DNA of 64,000 nucleotides from Acanthochlamys bracteata (GCA_019914995.1 CM034137.1:4739155-4803154); one strand, 5' to 3'; counted from the first letter of the stretch, positions 46,972 to 59,187 are shown. A program made the numbers and translations. Notes: generated from the letters alone by a model not told the origin.

Positions 46972-49621
46972 CTGATTAAGCATTTGCTACTTGAAATCAT
47001 CGAGTCATATATAAAGAGAGAGAAACAAAATGTTCTTATGAACATATAAGAAAAGCAGTTTCAGATGTTGATCCTTGTCAATCATTGATGCACTTCTCTT
47101 ACAAATATACATAACAATAACATACTCATTAGGCAGATATATGGAATTACCAATGTCACTAGTAATTACAAAGATGTAATCTTTGGGACAAAAACCTTCA
47201 GTTTGAAACAAATTCATCATTATTCTCAATGCCACTAGTAATTGAGATTGAATTTGGAACATTCTAAATTGTGCGTGCCCCATGGGTGCCCCTAAGGAAA
47301 GAATGTGCGCCTATCTCCACCATATATATATAGAGAGAGAGAGACTATTCTCCTAATGATAGAACTAAGGCTTTGCTCTTCTTAGTTGGGTTCTTCATGT
47401 TAAACTTACAGACATAAATTTTAAAACTATTAAATGTGATCTATAAGATAAAACACATTCAAAAAATTTCGTTTTATAGGTCATCCATCAAGATGCAATT
47501 AATATTATCCTAATGGTTGAAAATTAATATGCATAACTCAAATGAGTTGAACTTGAATCCGTATCGCGAAAATTTTGTCGATCATTAAGGTTAAAGTTTC
47601 GTTCTTTTGTTGTTCAGTACGGCTTTTAGCATTAGTTCTTTCTCAACTGTTCATTCATTAAGATCTCACTGCTCTCCTTCTTAATCAGAACCTATAAGTG
47701 GTAGAAAATTATGAGGCTTTACATAAAAAACCCAACAGCTAGGAGGAATGCTTTTAGTCCTATCGGTAGGAGAATAGCCTCTCTCTTTATAAATATACTA
47801 CCAAAAGTGAAAAAGCTCACAATTCCTGTAGACCTAATTTAATTGACCTCTATTCTTACAGAATAAGCATGCAATACCCATATTTGCATTTATTTTAAAA
47901 TTTACTAGCTGGATGTGAGATGAAAGGTGCATAATAAGTATAAATTAATGAATATGCATGTTTTAAGTCATAAAATCTGTGTGTATGCCGCGATGAGATG
48001 GAAGGTCACCTCTGCTTGATTTGGCATATAGATGCTAAGAGAAATAGAACAAATTTTTCATAATGAATGTAAATCAAAAGAACATGTCCTGAAAATCAGT
48101 GAACTGTTCAATAATAAGTATCGATTTATTTTGAACTAGTTGAGTTGATAAAAAAAATTAAAGCAACATGCTCCTCTTGAGTTACAATGAAAGATCACTC
48201 CTCTTGGTTTTCATTTGCTACTCTTGAGCATGTTATTCTTAGTTGAGGTTTGTGTGGTAGAGCTTTTTACCATTACTTTTGACTTGTAGTTTTTTGATAG
48301 CTATTTTTAGATATTGGTACAGCTTCAACTAACAATTTTTGGCTTAAAAAGCTAAAACATTAGCTTTTTTGGAAGCATCTCTACTCTTGCTCTTATGCTT
48401 TCAGCTTTCTCAGTATTCATTGTAGCACTTCAAATTGGAAAATATCACCCAACAACTACTCACCCTTTAGTGGATACAGCCTCCACTCCTTCCTATTTCA
48501 TTGAGGCAAGGCACCAAGTGATACTTCTTCCTGTTTTTCTTCTTTTCTTCCCCTTCAATTGTTCTACTTGATTGTTTTTGCTTCTCAAATTTCAAGAATT
48601 ACATGAAGTTTACAAAGAAATCCAAATCTAAAACCTAACAAGCCCTACGAAGCTATACAGAAAAATCTAGACTTGAAATTGGTTTTTATTTAAGATTGTA
48701 AATCTGTATACATCGTGAGTAGCAATGTAGATCTTTAGAAACTTTGTTAGACTTAGTTCCTAGAAAACCTTATTTTCTTTACTTCCTTGAAGTATTACTG
48801 ATATCTTATTATAGTTTTCTAAACTTTATAACACCAAGTAAGCCAAATACCAAGCCAAAACAGTAACAGTTTCTTCCATTTATGAAATTGTTTTTTACTA
48901 TGTCTAATCTATTTCTTTGGTTGCATATTATATGTCCTCGTGACTTCATGTACGCATATGTGGGTTTCAACACATGAAATATGGGTTGTAGCAGACATAG
49001 ATATTCCATTTGTTTTCTTATATATATTGAAGTTAGTTAAGATAAAGGCTCCAAACAACCTTATAATCAAGGTAGGAACTCTTTGTATTCATTTGACATT
49101 CATGTAATATATATGAAAAAAGTATTTGCGCCACTTACCTGGAGCAGCACTATCACTGGTACATCCGGATACCCCAATCGCATCAAAAAGCTTATCTTAT
49201 TTCATAGAATTAGTTCTGTTATTGTTTTTTAGAAACTAAGAAAAATCAGAATGATATATCAAATCAAAAAGGAAAGGGAAAAAATTACATAACTCATCTT
49301 GGAGAAATCAAATTCCGAACCTTAAAGTGATATTTTAATCCAAGCGGTTGAACTACAGAACAGGAAAAGACGACTGACCATTTTCATAAAAAATAGGTTA
49401 GGATAATATTGTCACGATGATTTGAAAGAGGAAGATAAAGAAATATATATGTATATATATGTATGTATATATGTTTATATGTATATCCAATAAAGAAAAT
49501 GTATGAGAAACAGTAAGGCTGTTGACTTCGCTCATCTTTCATTAAGATTTGCAAATGGTAAGCTCATTGATTTAACAGAAATGCATAGAGGGCTTTGCTG
49601 CAAAGAGTATAAGAGCCTTAC
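46972..49621. other. Large intron of the glycosyltransferase relic with a MITE
   Basis: No further exons recognised. Contains the MITE at 47332-47789 and a TATA/TATG low-complexity tract at 49443-49486. Confidence 0.6.
47332..47789. mobile_element. MITE with long imperfect inverted ends
   Basis: The left end reads AGAGAGAGAGACTATTCTCC then TAATGATAGAACTAA. The right end, complemented, reads AAAGAGAGAGGCTATTCTCC then TACCGATAGGACTAA. Inverted similarity extends about 35 bp. The interior has no frame. The target duplication is obscured by the TATA-rich flanks. Confidence 0.8.
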
Positions 49622-51015
49622 CATTTATAATAGCAAGAGAAGATCCTCATTATGTACTCCAAGAGATTCCCAAATGACACCCTAAGAACTCTTCTAGCAA
49701 CACTATCTTCAGCAACCTCCATTAGTTCTTTACTATTTCTCAGATGAACCACATAAGTCTGTGGCATTTTAATACTACATCATCAAGAAGGGCACCAATT
49801 ATGGACTTGACAAATCATGAAAGGGAGCCTTCAGTATAAAAGCTTAATGCGAGACATTTGCTATTCAGAGAAGACATCCATCAGTGGCTAGAAAAACATC
49901 ATAAGTTCTTTCAACATCCTAGCATCCTAATACACTAAAAGCAAACTTTTGAAGAACATTTGAACTGAAAGGTGTCGTATTCACATCTAAATTGGCACAC
50001 AATATGAAGGAAATGTGAGCATCTAATATTGGATTTGTACTTGGTAGTTTCAAGAGTAGAGAATGTATGATATGAGATACATAAAATGCGCGAAGGAATA
50101 AAAGAAGGCTACTTTAGTTTAGTATATAGCAAAACTTACGGAACATATAGGGCTTTAAACAAGCTACATCTAGGAAATCTGGAATCTAACAGTTACAATA
50201 GAACAACTAATATAAACATTGCTATGGCTTCACAAGTCTAACATTGGATGTCATAAAGGAACCACAAATATAGAAGAAAGATCAGTTAGACAAGTAATAA
50301 ACAATGAAACAAGCCATAGATGACTTTCTCAACATACCCTAGACATTCACGAGTCCTAATCTTCCAATACTCAGCTGTAGCATGTGAATCAATCATAGCA
50401 CCAGCGACAAAAGGGAGGTGCTTCACATGTTCAATCTTAAAATAATGTCCTCACATTTCATGAATCCGCCACAAAATTTTGGGAAGCACACGAGGAACAT
50501 ATTCATGTAGGATGGAATCAAGCCACTTCCCAGCAACAGCCGTATTCAAAATTACCAAATCTGCTTTTACGCTGTATTTTATCAACTGCTTCCTTGCCCC
50601 TTGCAGGGAAGATCTACAAGATGGGATATCAAAAAAGAAATTAGTGAAGAGAGACGATGATAAAACCTACCCAATTATCATTCCATGAACAAAAATATCA
50701 AAGCAATACATGTTTTTTATCGGTTTAACTTAAAAACAGCTGCCATATAACAATATAAGTTATAAAGACTGAATTACGTGCAAATTGCATGAATTGCTGC
50801 ATTAATTACTAGTAAGTACACCACATTATAAGGGAGAATCATATCACAATCAGTAAAACTAAAATTGTACTACCTGTACTCGCCTATCCAGCATCTTCTG
50901 CTCCAAGCTATATACAACTTCGTCAGTCTCCACTGGCTTTTGGATGTTATCTACGCTACATTGCTTCCAACATTTCTCAAAAGAAATGTCAATTCCATTA
51001 ATAATAATGGGCCCC

Positions 51016-52568
51016 CTGCATAAAGCTCAAAGCTATAGTCAAACATATAATATAGGATACAAGTTTTCTCATTAATCAAGCCAAGAAGCATGAGGCAGAG
51101 CAATAACAATTATATAGGTAATAAACAATAATAGAAAAAAACCTCCAATCTTGATTATCAACCAAAAGAAACCTATCAAGATGGATTAACCAATTGAGTC
51201 ACTGTCACTAAAAGAGCAACTTGCATAAGCTAATCAAATGCAGAAGCACAATCAGTATTTTAGCAATACCGTCCCCAGGGCCATAAGGGTGTTACATTGT
51301 ATTAATGATGCCTGATTTAGATGAGTCAAAATCGAGATTACCAATTTGTTATTTGACTTTTCCTTGAAAGAAATTATCATTTGTATAGCAGTCTATCGGT
51401 GGTTAAAACAAAATGCAGCCACAAAAAGTTCTAACTAAAGACTCCTCCATCCAAACAGTTCCATATATCTCAATGTAACAAGAATAAAATTCCCTGACAA
51501 CAAGAACACCTTACTCCCGAAATAATGATCTATGCCTCCATTTTGAAGAGAGTTAGAAGATTTGATTCTGGAAAAAGAACCTGTGAAAGGCTTCTTAGAT
51601 AGTTCTAATTGCTTAGCGAACTTGCTTTATTAAAGTGGTTTTATTCTATGTTGAAGCATCAAATGGGAGATCAATTTGCCAAAAACTGCATGCTCAATCA
51701 CACAATGGAAAAATTCTCCAATCTGAGACTTTCCAATTTCCAAACAGACCATAAAGATTGGAGAAGTCACCCAAGAACTTTCGACATTTATTAGTAAGCT
51801 TACATTTTCCAAATAAAAGGGATCAAACATAAAGGATATTCAAAGAAACTACACCGTAGCATGAGTTGCAGTGAGGATTGCGATAGGGGTCCCTACAACC
51901 ATTACATGTTTGACATTTTCCAAAATAATATTCACAAACATCTCTATAGTAGCTGGAAGAGCCTAATTTCCACAAGTCTGATATGATTCCACAGGGAATC
52001 ACCATCAAAGATAACAGGTAAAGAAAAAAGACTGAATACAAATCAAAATTTTACTAGTATTGGTTCCCCTTATCTTACATGGAAACAGCTATATTTCTAG
52101 TTCGGCAACAGGAAACATATCTCCTACAAAACAAGGTACGTATCTAATCTATCTAGATTGATATTGCAATTAATGCATGCGTATTTAGCAACAACATATA
52201 TCTTGGTATGCATGCAAATATGTTCAGCCATGCTGAACTACCTATTGGATGTTGGAAATGATGATCATGAGAAGTGCTTTGGGTTACATTTGAGTTTAAT
52301 ACCGATTTGGCTCCCGTAACAATGGTCGACTGGCTGGTACCTGAGTGCCTAGTGGTTGTTCTTGCATCTGTTTCTTGTAGTTGCTCAAATAAGATGGTTG
52401 TGGTTTTTGGACTTATAACAAAGTCACATGTACTTATTACATATTAAGGGATGTCGTTAGCAAGTAAAAAGAATTACTAGCAGTTTCATATTATAAGGAA
52501 ACCAAAATCATCAAATTGATGCAAAGTAAAAAAAAATTTCAAAGGATAGGGTGGATCAATTGGTTTAC
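51016..52568. other. First intron of the glycosyltransferase relic
   Basis: No conserved frame. A cysteine-rich minus-strand frame at 51823-52041 has no splice-consistent place in the gene and no domain I recognise. Confidence 0.5.
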
Positions 52569-52848
52569 CAGAGAGGGAGAGCTCATGGGAAACGAGGAGA
52601 ACAAGCTTCAATTTGATAAATTTCAACGGGTCATATCCAGCGCCGCCACGCCGGACAGAAATCTGAGAGCGAGCAATGTCCGCGTGATTCGAATTGCAGG
52701 AAACAAGAGTGCTTCGAACGAAGAACACCACGGCAGTGGAGGAGGAGAATACAAGGAAGAAAAGCAGAAGCACAGCTGGAGCACGCTTTGTCCTCCAAAG
52801 ACCTCCTCGGCTGCCGTATCCCGCCGCTGTCAATGGCAGCTTAGCCAT

Positions 52849-53950
52849 GAATTCAAATTTCAATTCTCATGTCTCTCCACTGGCGCCGGAGAGTGACGCA
52901 TTTCAGTAAGACTCGAGATGGTAGGGCAATAAATATAAAATCTCGAGTTTTGAGATGACAATTATTAGTTTTTAATTATTGCTTAACGATTTCTCCCTAA
53001 TAAAGCTAGGCGTATAGTATATAGATATGGGTTTTGTTTAACAAATGAAGCACTCTTGGGAGCGTTTAGAAGTTATTTTGAAATAAATTTTTTTTTAAAA
53101 AATAAGTTTTATTTTTTTATCTAAAAAATAATAATAATAAAAAATTTTACTATGTAAAATTTTTTATATTTTTTAAATTTTTAAATAAAATTCTTTAAAT
53201 AATTATAAAATATATATTAAAAAATATAAATTGAAAATTAGAAATTAGTTTTTTTAAAAGTTTTGCCAAACGGCTCCCCTTTATAATGTGGGATCAGCGT
53301 CTCAGCTTTCATAAATTCCATAGCCCTCTTTTTCCAGCCAAAAGATTACACAGCCCTTCTTCTTCATCTTTAATTGTCTCAAATTTCTTTTTGACATTCC
53401 TGCGCTACCGTGGCTTGTCCGACTACTTTCATAATTAACAACTGGTTCATGAAATAGAACAAGTTATGTATAATGGAATGCCAAAATTAAAATGAACCAT
53501 CGTTTAAGAAGTTAGAAAGCTAACTATTAACGAATTTGAAGCGTATCTTAAAAGATAGAAAGCCAAAAAATTAAATAATTAATTGGAAAATCGAAAACCA
53601 ATCGTTTGAAAGTTCAACAATTTTTTTGAATATACTATATATTTAAATGAGAGGTATTTGTTTAGAACATCACTGACAACATTAAAAATTACATGTAAGA
53701 GATATAAGCGAGAGTATTTTATTGAGAATTCATAGTTAAAATGTAACATAAGAGTTTGTAATTATTATTATTTAATAATTTTCTTGAGCCTAATTTATAT
53801 TTTTTGGAGTAAATTTGTTTTTCCTACGTAAATTTGTTATGTTTGTGTTTGCATTATTTTTGTCTCAATTTTCGTATTATTTAAGCAAAATTTTTGGATG
53901 TATTTTATATTTTTGCTGCGTCTATCGACTCAAAAATATTCGATATTTTT
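52849..53950. other. Non-coding: former upstream region of the glycosyltransferase and Copia LTR-like sequence
   Basis: 52849-53050 is the old upstream region of the relic. 53058-53278 is a MITE. From about 53640 to 53950 the T-rich sequence ends where a Copia primer-site-like motif begins and may be a worn LTR. Confidence 0.4.
53058..53278. mobile_element. Tourist-like MITE, 221 bp
   Basis: Ends are GGGAGCGTTTAGAAGTTA and, complemented, GGGAGCCGTTTGGCAAAAC. It is flanked by the same trinucleotide CTT (53055-53057 and 53279-53281), consistent with a PIF/Harbinger 3-bp duplication. AT-rich centre without coding capacity. Confidence 0.75.
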
Positions 53951-55558
53951 AACAAATGATATGAAAGCCATTAATTTGTTGTTATGACAAGCAACTACGA
54001 GATTGAAAAGTTCAACGGGAGCAACTATACCTTGTGGAATACAATACTTTTGGCGGTTTTTGTAAAGGATAATTGTTTGAGAGCATTAGAGCATTAATTG
54101 AGTGATCTTTCGGAGAAAATATGACACAAGATGGAGCGATATGTTTTGGCACATATTCAACTTATTTTGGTCAAAGATATCTTGTTGAAAGTACTAAAAA
54201 AAGAAGACCGCAAAGGAGGTATGAGAGAAGCTGAAAAATATTTATACTAAGAAGTCCACTGCAATATGTCATTGTTTTCATGAGAAAGATGTATTATTTA
54301 CATATGCTGGAATCAGCGTCTACTTCATGATACTTAAGTTTATTAGAGGCTTTGTTTTCTCAATTGATAATGTTAGTAAAAAGATAGAGACCAATGAATG
54401 TATCTTGATCTTTCTAAAAGGCCTTCCTAATTTCTATGACAGGTAATGATCAACCTCAAGAGTTCGATTAATCTAAAATATCTTGTTTATGATGAGGTAG
54501 TAGTGAATGTTTATGAAGAGGTTGTACCTGGTGGACACCAAACTGAAGCTTGGATAAGAAATGAAAGTTCAAAATGTCTCAGGACAGAAGAAGAACAAGC
54601 GGCATGTATAGTGTTATGTTTGTGGAGAGCTTAGGCAATTCAAAGAAGGAATGCTAGACTATGGAAATAATGTTGGAGGTATGGATCCCTCAAAATCTCT
54701 TACTTGTGTGGCGTACAACTCTAATAATGGTGAGTCTCTAGTGGGATCGGTAGCGGTTGCTGCTCGTGACAAGTCCAAACTCCAAGATGTCTGGATCTTG
54801 AATTCAGAACCATTATGACATCTGACTTTTATAACGGATTAGTTTCATCACTATGAATCTATTTCTAGAGATGTCATGCGGATTGAAAACGGACATGTTC
54901 TTAAAATTGCTAGAGTCGGTTCTGTAAAGTTTAAAGCAAATGGTGGAAGGTTATGCTTCATGAGTAAGGTATATAATGTGCATGATCTTACAAAAACTTT
55001 GTTGTCTTTAGTAGAAGTAGATAACCTGGACTACATAACTAGTATTGAAAATAGGATAATGAAGGTTATTAAGGCGGGCAGAAGATCTTGGATGCTGAAA
55101 TGTTTGACTCAAATCTATCCAAGATGCTTGAGGTGACACTAGCGTAGGGAGATGCTTATGTTGCATCCGGCCATACTGAATATATCACACGAGCGCCGCA
55201 CTTAATACTTAAGCATATCTTAGAACGTGTTTTGATGATGCTCAGTGATCAGAAGCTACTATCAGGTCTGTCAAAAGTTTAAGTTACCGCTCTATGAGAA
55301 ATGTGTCATTGGGAATCAACAGCATGCAAAGTTTGGGAGATCGATTTTCAGAGTTAAAGACACGCACGACTTGATTCACTCGGACGTGTGGGAGATCTCT
55401 TGGTGCTGCTAAATATTTTTTGTCGTTTATTGATGATTTGTTTAGAAGAAATTTGGTGTTCCTAATCATAGGTAAGTCGGAGGTTTTTAAGGTGTTCAAG
55501 TTCTTCAAAGCTGCGATGGAACTTGATTTCAGGAGCAAGATCAAATGCCTTATGCAAA

Positions 55559-56079
55559 GTTATTAAATTCCCGATTTAAAATTTAAAATTTTGTAATTTT
55601 ACGATTTACTTCACCAAAACGATCGTATTTCAAGTAAAATTCTTTTCGAGTAAAAATACTCCTGCATTTCGATTTAAATCTTAAAATTGGTAAGATTTGA
55701 TCTTTTAACAAATTTATATGATTTTACTTTTGAAAGAATTTTTATAATTAACTAAATTTGAGGGAGTTTTAATAAAAATTTAGAGAGTTTTCTACAAAAT
55801 TTAAAAAGTTTTTTTAAAAGTATAATCTTGAAAGATTTTCTATAAAATATAGAGAGTTTTTTTTATAAAGTTTAAAAGAATTATAAAAAAATTTTGTAAA
55901 TATATTTTAAAAATTTTAAAATATTAGAAATTTTTTTGTAAAGGTTCCTTAATGATATTAAAAAAATTCATAAAAATTTATTCGTATGTAAAATCTTACC
56001 ATTTTTTATTTTAAAATCTCAATTTTATAATCCTACTCAAGCAGAATGATTCTATATAAAATTCTAATTTTAATAACAT
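55559..56079. mobile_element. MITE of the GTTGTTAAA family nested in Copia
   Basis: The left end reads GTTATTAAATTCCCGATTTA. The right end, complemented, reads GTTATTAAAATTAGAATTTT. Interior phrases (TAAAATCTTA, GATTTTA) match the element at 22164-22883. Copia integrase sequence resumes further right. Confidence 0.65.
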
Positions 56080-56410
56080 TGACCTTATATAAGATTGGGT
56101 CTCTATATTAAAAGGATTGGTCAATCTTTTAGGGATTAGCATTTTTCACTTATAAGCACATACTTATTTCATCACCCAGCTAATGTGGAACTGTTAAGTA
56201 GCGTAGGTTGTTAAGCCTATGAAGATCCACTTAACTCATTCTATGGCGAGTTGCTGGCCCACCTCAAATTAATTAGCTTTTTTTCACTTGTGCATCATCC
56301 AAGGTCATTATGCTACCAATCTGGCCCTAACACACAAAGTTAGTCTGTCTTTCACTCGAGCCCACCAAACTTTATATGCTACTAACCCGTGCTTAACCCA
56401 ACTTGGATGC
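56080..56410. other. Unassigned insert between the nested MITE and Copia integrase
   Basis: Not Copia coding sequence by eye. It contains words such as GGGTCTCTATATTAAAAGG and GCTAATGTGG, possibly a solo LTR or leader fragment. Confidence 0.3.
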
Positions 56411-57520
56411 CCAACACTTTAGATTGAACAATGGTAGAGAATATAATAGTGCAGAGTCTATTACTTTATTGGCACAAGAAGAGATAAAAACACAGTCTAT
56501 GATGACTTACATGACTCAATAAAGTGGAGTAATGGAGCAATTCAATCGAACAGTAGTAGAGGGAATGCGTGCTACGCTACAAGGGGCTAGCATGCCTCAT
56601 AGTTTTTAGGCAGAAGCTGTCAATATTTGCTTATTATGTGTTGAATCGTATTCCTTTTACGGTAATTAATTTAAAATTTTAAAAGAAATTATGGACTAGT
56701 GCCACTATTGATTATTTTCGTTTGTATATCTTTGATTGTCTGGTGTATATGATGTATAATGCCCAAAAAAAATGAAGTTGGATCTGAAGTTCAAGAGATA
56801 CATATTCTAGGGGTATGCTAAAGATGTTTTGGTGTATTACTTTTAGGATCCCACTGCCATAAGTTTATCTTCAATATGAATGTGATCTTTATGAAGGAGC
56901 AGTTGTAAAAAGTGACTGAAGGTGATAATGTAAGTATAAGGAGACATCACTCCCATTGGTGTCCACATCTATACTAGAGAAGAATGATGAAAAAAACGAC
57001 CATATCTAAAGTCTGTAGCAATAGATGAGCATATGAGAGATGATAGAATTTTCAGACCTAAGTTCTTTAGATATTTAACTCGAAAAAGAAAGACTCCTAA
57101 AAAGGTACCAAAATTACTTTATGAAGTCATCTCAATCTACATGTTACTTACACACAATGGAAGTAGAGTCATCTTCTCTCAACAAAACACTGCAGAGTCC
57201 AGATGAGTCCCTATATATGGAACCTTATGTATGAGGAGTTTGAGGCGCTTCATAAGAATAGGATATGGGAGCTGCTTTCAACTCCTACGCCATAAGGCTA
57301 TTGGAAACTATTGGGTCTATAAGATCAAACGAGACAGTAATGATCAACTTAAATGGTATCGTATTCGGTTGATAGTGAAAGGCTATACACAAAAGGAATG
57401 ATCAACTTTGATGAGATCTTCTAGCGCTTGTTGTATGTGTGACAGCTATTTGTGTGATTTTCGCGCTGTGTGTATTATCAGATTTCCATCTTAAACAGCT
57501 TCATGTGAAAACGACATTAT

Positions 57521-58010
57521 AATACCTAGTTATATCTACGGCATACAGAGAGCACTATAATACCTAGTTAATGCATTAGTTATCTAAATTGGGCACTCTG
57601 CTATTTTACCTTACTGAGACTAGGCTCACTCTCTTTTCTCTTCTTTGGCTTCCCCAAATAGGTCAGAGGCTAGCGGGCGCTAATTAGATTAGGTATTAAT
57701 GGACCGAGAGCGTACGGAGGGTATACCATAAATCTTTTGGCATATAGTTAGCTCTGTAATTCTCGAAGGGCATTGACTTTTTTTGTATGCAGTATTGTGA
57801 TAGTATTTGTTTTGAATTGTAATAGGTGTTACGGCTACCGGTAGCCACTAGTGGTATTTGTATAAATAGTTTTCATATTGGTCGTTTTTTTTTATTGTTT
57901 CGTATTTCTGGTGATAAGTATAGTTATTGTTGTTTGCACAGGTCTTCATATTGAGTTTTTTAGAAAAGATCATGTCAAAATTTTCTTAAATATTGGCAAA
58001 TTGTTAGTTT
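57521..58010. other. Unassigned sequence
   Basis: No gene. A GC-richer part at 57600-57720 and a TATAAATA at about 57861 give it an LTR- or promoter-like look, but no partner was found. Confidence 0.3.
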
Positions 58011-58179
58011 TATTGAGTTTTAGGTCAGGGTTACTGAATTTGGGCTTTATCTGGACTCGGCGTAGTGCAGTACCGGTTAGGATTTAATTTTGGATCTTGA
58101 CAGTTTCAACCCGTTGTGACTCGGACAACCTACCCACCCGGATCAACCGAAAATTGTTATAAAAGAAAAGCTAAACCTA

Positions 58180-58262
58180 ACTGCTCCAAAAGGAGACGAA
58201 GATAGCTCGAAAAATTCCTCAATCTAGCTGCTCCAGACGGCAGTGAAGATAGCTTGGAAAAT
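58180..58262. repeat. Two-copy direct repeat, about 47 bp
   Basis: CTGCTCCA starts at 58181 and 58228. Both copies continue through GA(C/A)GAAGATAGCT and GAAAAATTC-like words. Confidence 0.75.
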
Positions 58263-58636
58263 TCATAGCTATGAAGCTAAGCATGAGATCATTGTTAACT
58301 AACATCAAGCTTTCTTCTTCTTCTCTGAAATCTTCAGCATTAGTATAGAAGAATAATAATAACAAGAAGATACGATCACTCTCACGAACAAGAACAATAA
58401 GAATGCTTGGAGGTCGGCATTCCTTGACGTCAACAACTTGCCGATGACTCGGTATGGAAGAAGAAGAAGAAGGCGAAACAAATCCTGGATAAAAAAACTG
58501 CTGCTTAGATGATTCAGTACTACTTGGTTGTAGAGACGAAAGTTCAACAGAAAAAATGATGCTTGTTAGACGAGAAGGTAGTAAAGCAATTAAGGCAAGA
58601 AGAACGAGTATAGAAATTGGTACGAACAGCACCTAC

Positions 58637-58727
58637 CGAGGCGGCGGAGTCGTGGCAGTAGAAGGAGAGATAACGTTACCACAGCTAGCACCATCGCCAT
58701 CTTCTTCGCCGAAGACGTTCGAAGCAT
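58637..58727 (-). pseudogene. Captured first exon with signal-anchor-like N-terminus
   Basis: On the minus strand an ATG at 58725-58727 begins MLRTSSAKKMAMVLAVVTLS followed by LLLLPRLRRL, up to a good donor (CTCG, then GTAGGT). The hydrophobic run resembles a signal anchor. GC content is higher than in the surroundings. I do not recognise the protein. Minus-strand frames further left (58219-58632) are Ser- and Leu-rich and do not clearly continue it. It diverges from the SDS22-like exon 177 bp to its right, with promoter-like sequence between. Confidence 0.4.
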
Positions 58728-58903
58728 TTCTTAGTTTTTTGTTGTAAGGTAGCAATAGTAGCTAGCTAGCCAATACTAGAGAAAGAAGAGGAAGAGGAAA
58801 AATAACTCATGATTCGTTTTTTCTTCTACAATTTTTGGGAAGAAATCAATCAAAACAAAACTAGAATCGAGAGAGCGCTTAACTTGAACTGAGAGGTCTA
58901 GCA

Positions 58904-59044
58904 ATGGCGGAAGAAGAAAGCGAGGAGATCATTCATTCCCTTGATTTGACAAGCTACCAACTCCACGTTCTCACTGGAGTTGAAATCTCTAAAACATTAA
59001 TGAAGATCGATCTCACCGCAAACCGGTTATCAATGATCAACTAA
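58904..59044 (+). pseudogene. SDS22-like (PP1 regulatory, LRR) first-exon fragment
   Basis: ATG at 58904 opens a 46-residue frame, MAEEESEEIIHSLDLTSYQL and so on, ending TANRLSMIN then TAA. LDLTSYQLH, VEI..TL and IDLTANRLS match the N-terminal cap and first repeat of plant SDS22-like leucine-rich-repeat proteins (protein phosphatase 1 regulatory subunit), normally about 330 residues. All later repeats are missing and hAT subterminal sequence follows within 60 bp, so this is a truncated copy carried by the element, not a working gene. Whether the little frame is expressed cannot be told from sequence. Confidence 0.65.
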
Positions 59045-59187
59045 TAAATCTCTAAAATTCTTCGCCTCATCCAGAGATGAATGATCTATTGCCTGTATAA
59101 CACTAACTCGGCGATCAACTACGACCCGTTGATTCGGATACATTTTCGGATCAATGTTCGACCGATTCTGCCAATTATGTCACCAGC

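Larger units (their letters stand above)
45485..52848 (-). pseudogene. GT4-family glycosyltransferase pseudogene, seven exons retained
   Basis: Seven exon relics on the minus strand follow a plant GT-B glycosyltransferase (family 4; similar from memory to Arabidopsis At1g75420/At1g19710) in order. Exon 1 is 52569-52848 (MAKLPLTAAG, signal anchor VLLLFFLVFSSSTAVVFF, KLVLLVSHELSLSG). Exon 2 is 50874-51015 (QKPVETDEVVYSLEQKMLDR). Exon 3 is 50338-50613 (KADLVILNTAVAGKWLDS, GHYFKIEHVKHLPFVAGAMI). Exon 4 is 49622-49774 (MPQTYVVHL, NSKELMEVAEDSVA). Exon 5 is 46711-46971 (VSQGKGQDLFLQAF, HGVIVGSDMSSQTKFE, VHFVNKTLTVVPYLAAIDI). Exon 6 is about 46140-46199 (QGECFGRI). Exon 7 is 45485-45699 (GTAAGGTTEIVVNGSTGLLHP). 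Together they total about 466 codons, near full length. Lesions: TAG and a one-base loss in exon 2; a shift and TGA (HEM-stop-GHYF) in exon 3; a shift in exon 4; shifts in exon 5; no AG acceptor before exon 6; a shift and altered tail in exon 7. Retained introns show it is not a processed copy. Donors and most acceptors are intact, so it decayed after losing function. Confidence 0.9.
53955..57520 (+). mobile_element. Degenerate Ty1/Copia retrotransposon, truncated in RT
   Basis: A worn initiator-Met primer-site-like motif (TGATATGAAAGCC near 53957) precedes gag (YEIEKFNGSNYTLWN near 53990). GAG-pre-integrase and integrase follow (LNNGREY near 56420; VMEQFNRTVVEGMRATL near 56530), then the start of RT (FEALHKNRIWEL near 57240). 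The element stops in RT near 57510. It is interrupted by a MITE (55559-56079) and about 330 bp more of foreign sequence. Many breaks; old fossil. Confidence 0.75.
58015..59179 (-). mobile_element. Non-autonomous hAT relative carrying host-like exons
   Basis: The right terminus, complemented, begins CATAATTGGCAGA, identical over 13 bases to the left terminus of the hAT element at 24339. The next 60 bases share its words (ATCCGAA, GGGTC, GTTGA). The left part (58050-58150) carries the same type of CCCGTTGTGACTCGG and CACCCGGATCAACC subterminal words. No transposase. The exact left end and an 8-bp duplication could not be fixed, so the start coordinate is a guess. It carries the two exon-like segments listed separately. 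Confidence 0.6.

Noticed and set aside
51823-52041. Cysteine-rich minus-strand frame resembling a zinc-ribbon peptide
   Set aside because: It sits in an intron of the relic gene, its cysteine spacing fits no family I can name, and no start or splice context supports it.
52516-52909. Two overlapping plus-strand frames of 126 and 71 codons
   Set aside because: Antisense to the GC-rich first exon of the glycosyltransferase relic, which explains their openness.
58219-58632. 137-codon minus-strand frame in the hAT relative
   Set aside because: Ser/Leu-rich translation of GAA-repeat sequence; it does not join cleanly to the signal-anchor exon and has no recognised domain.
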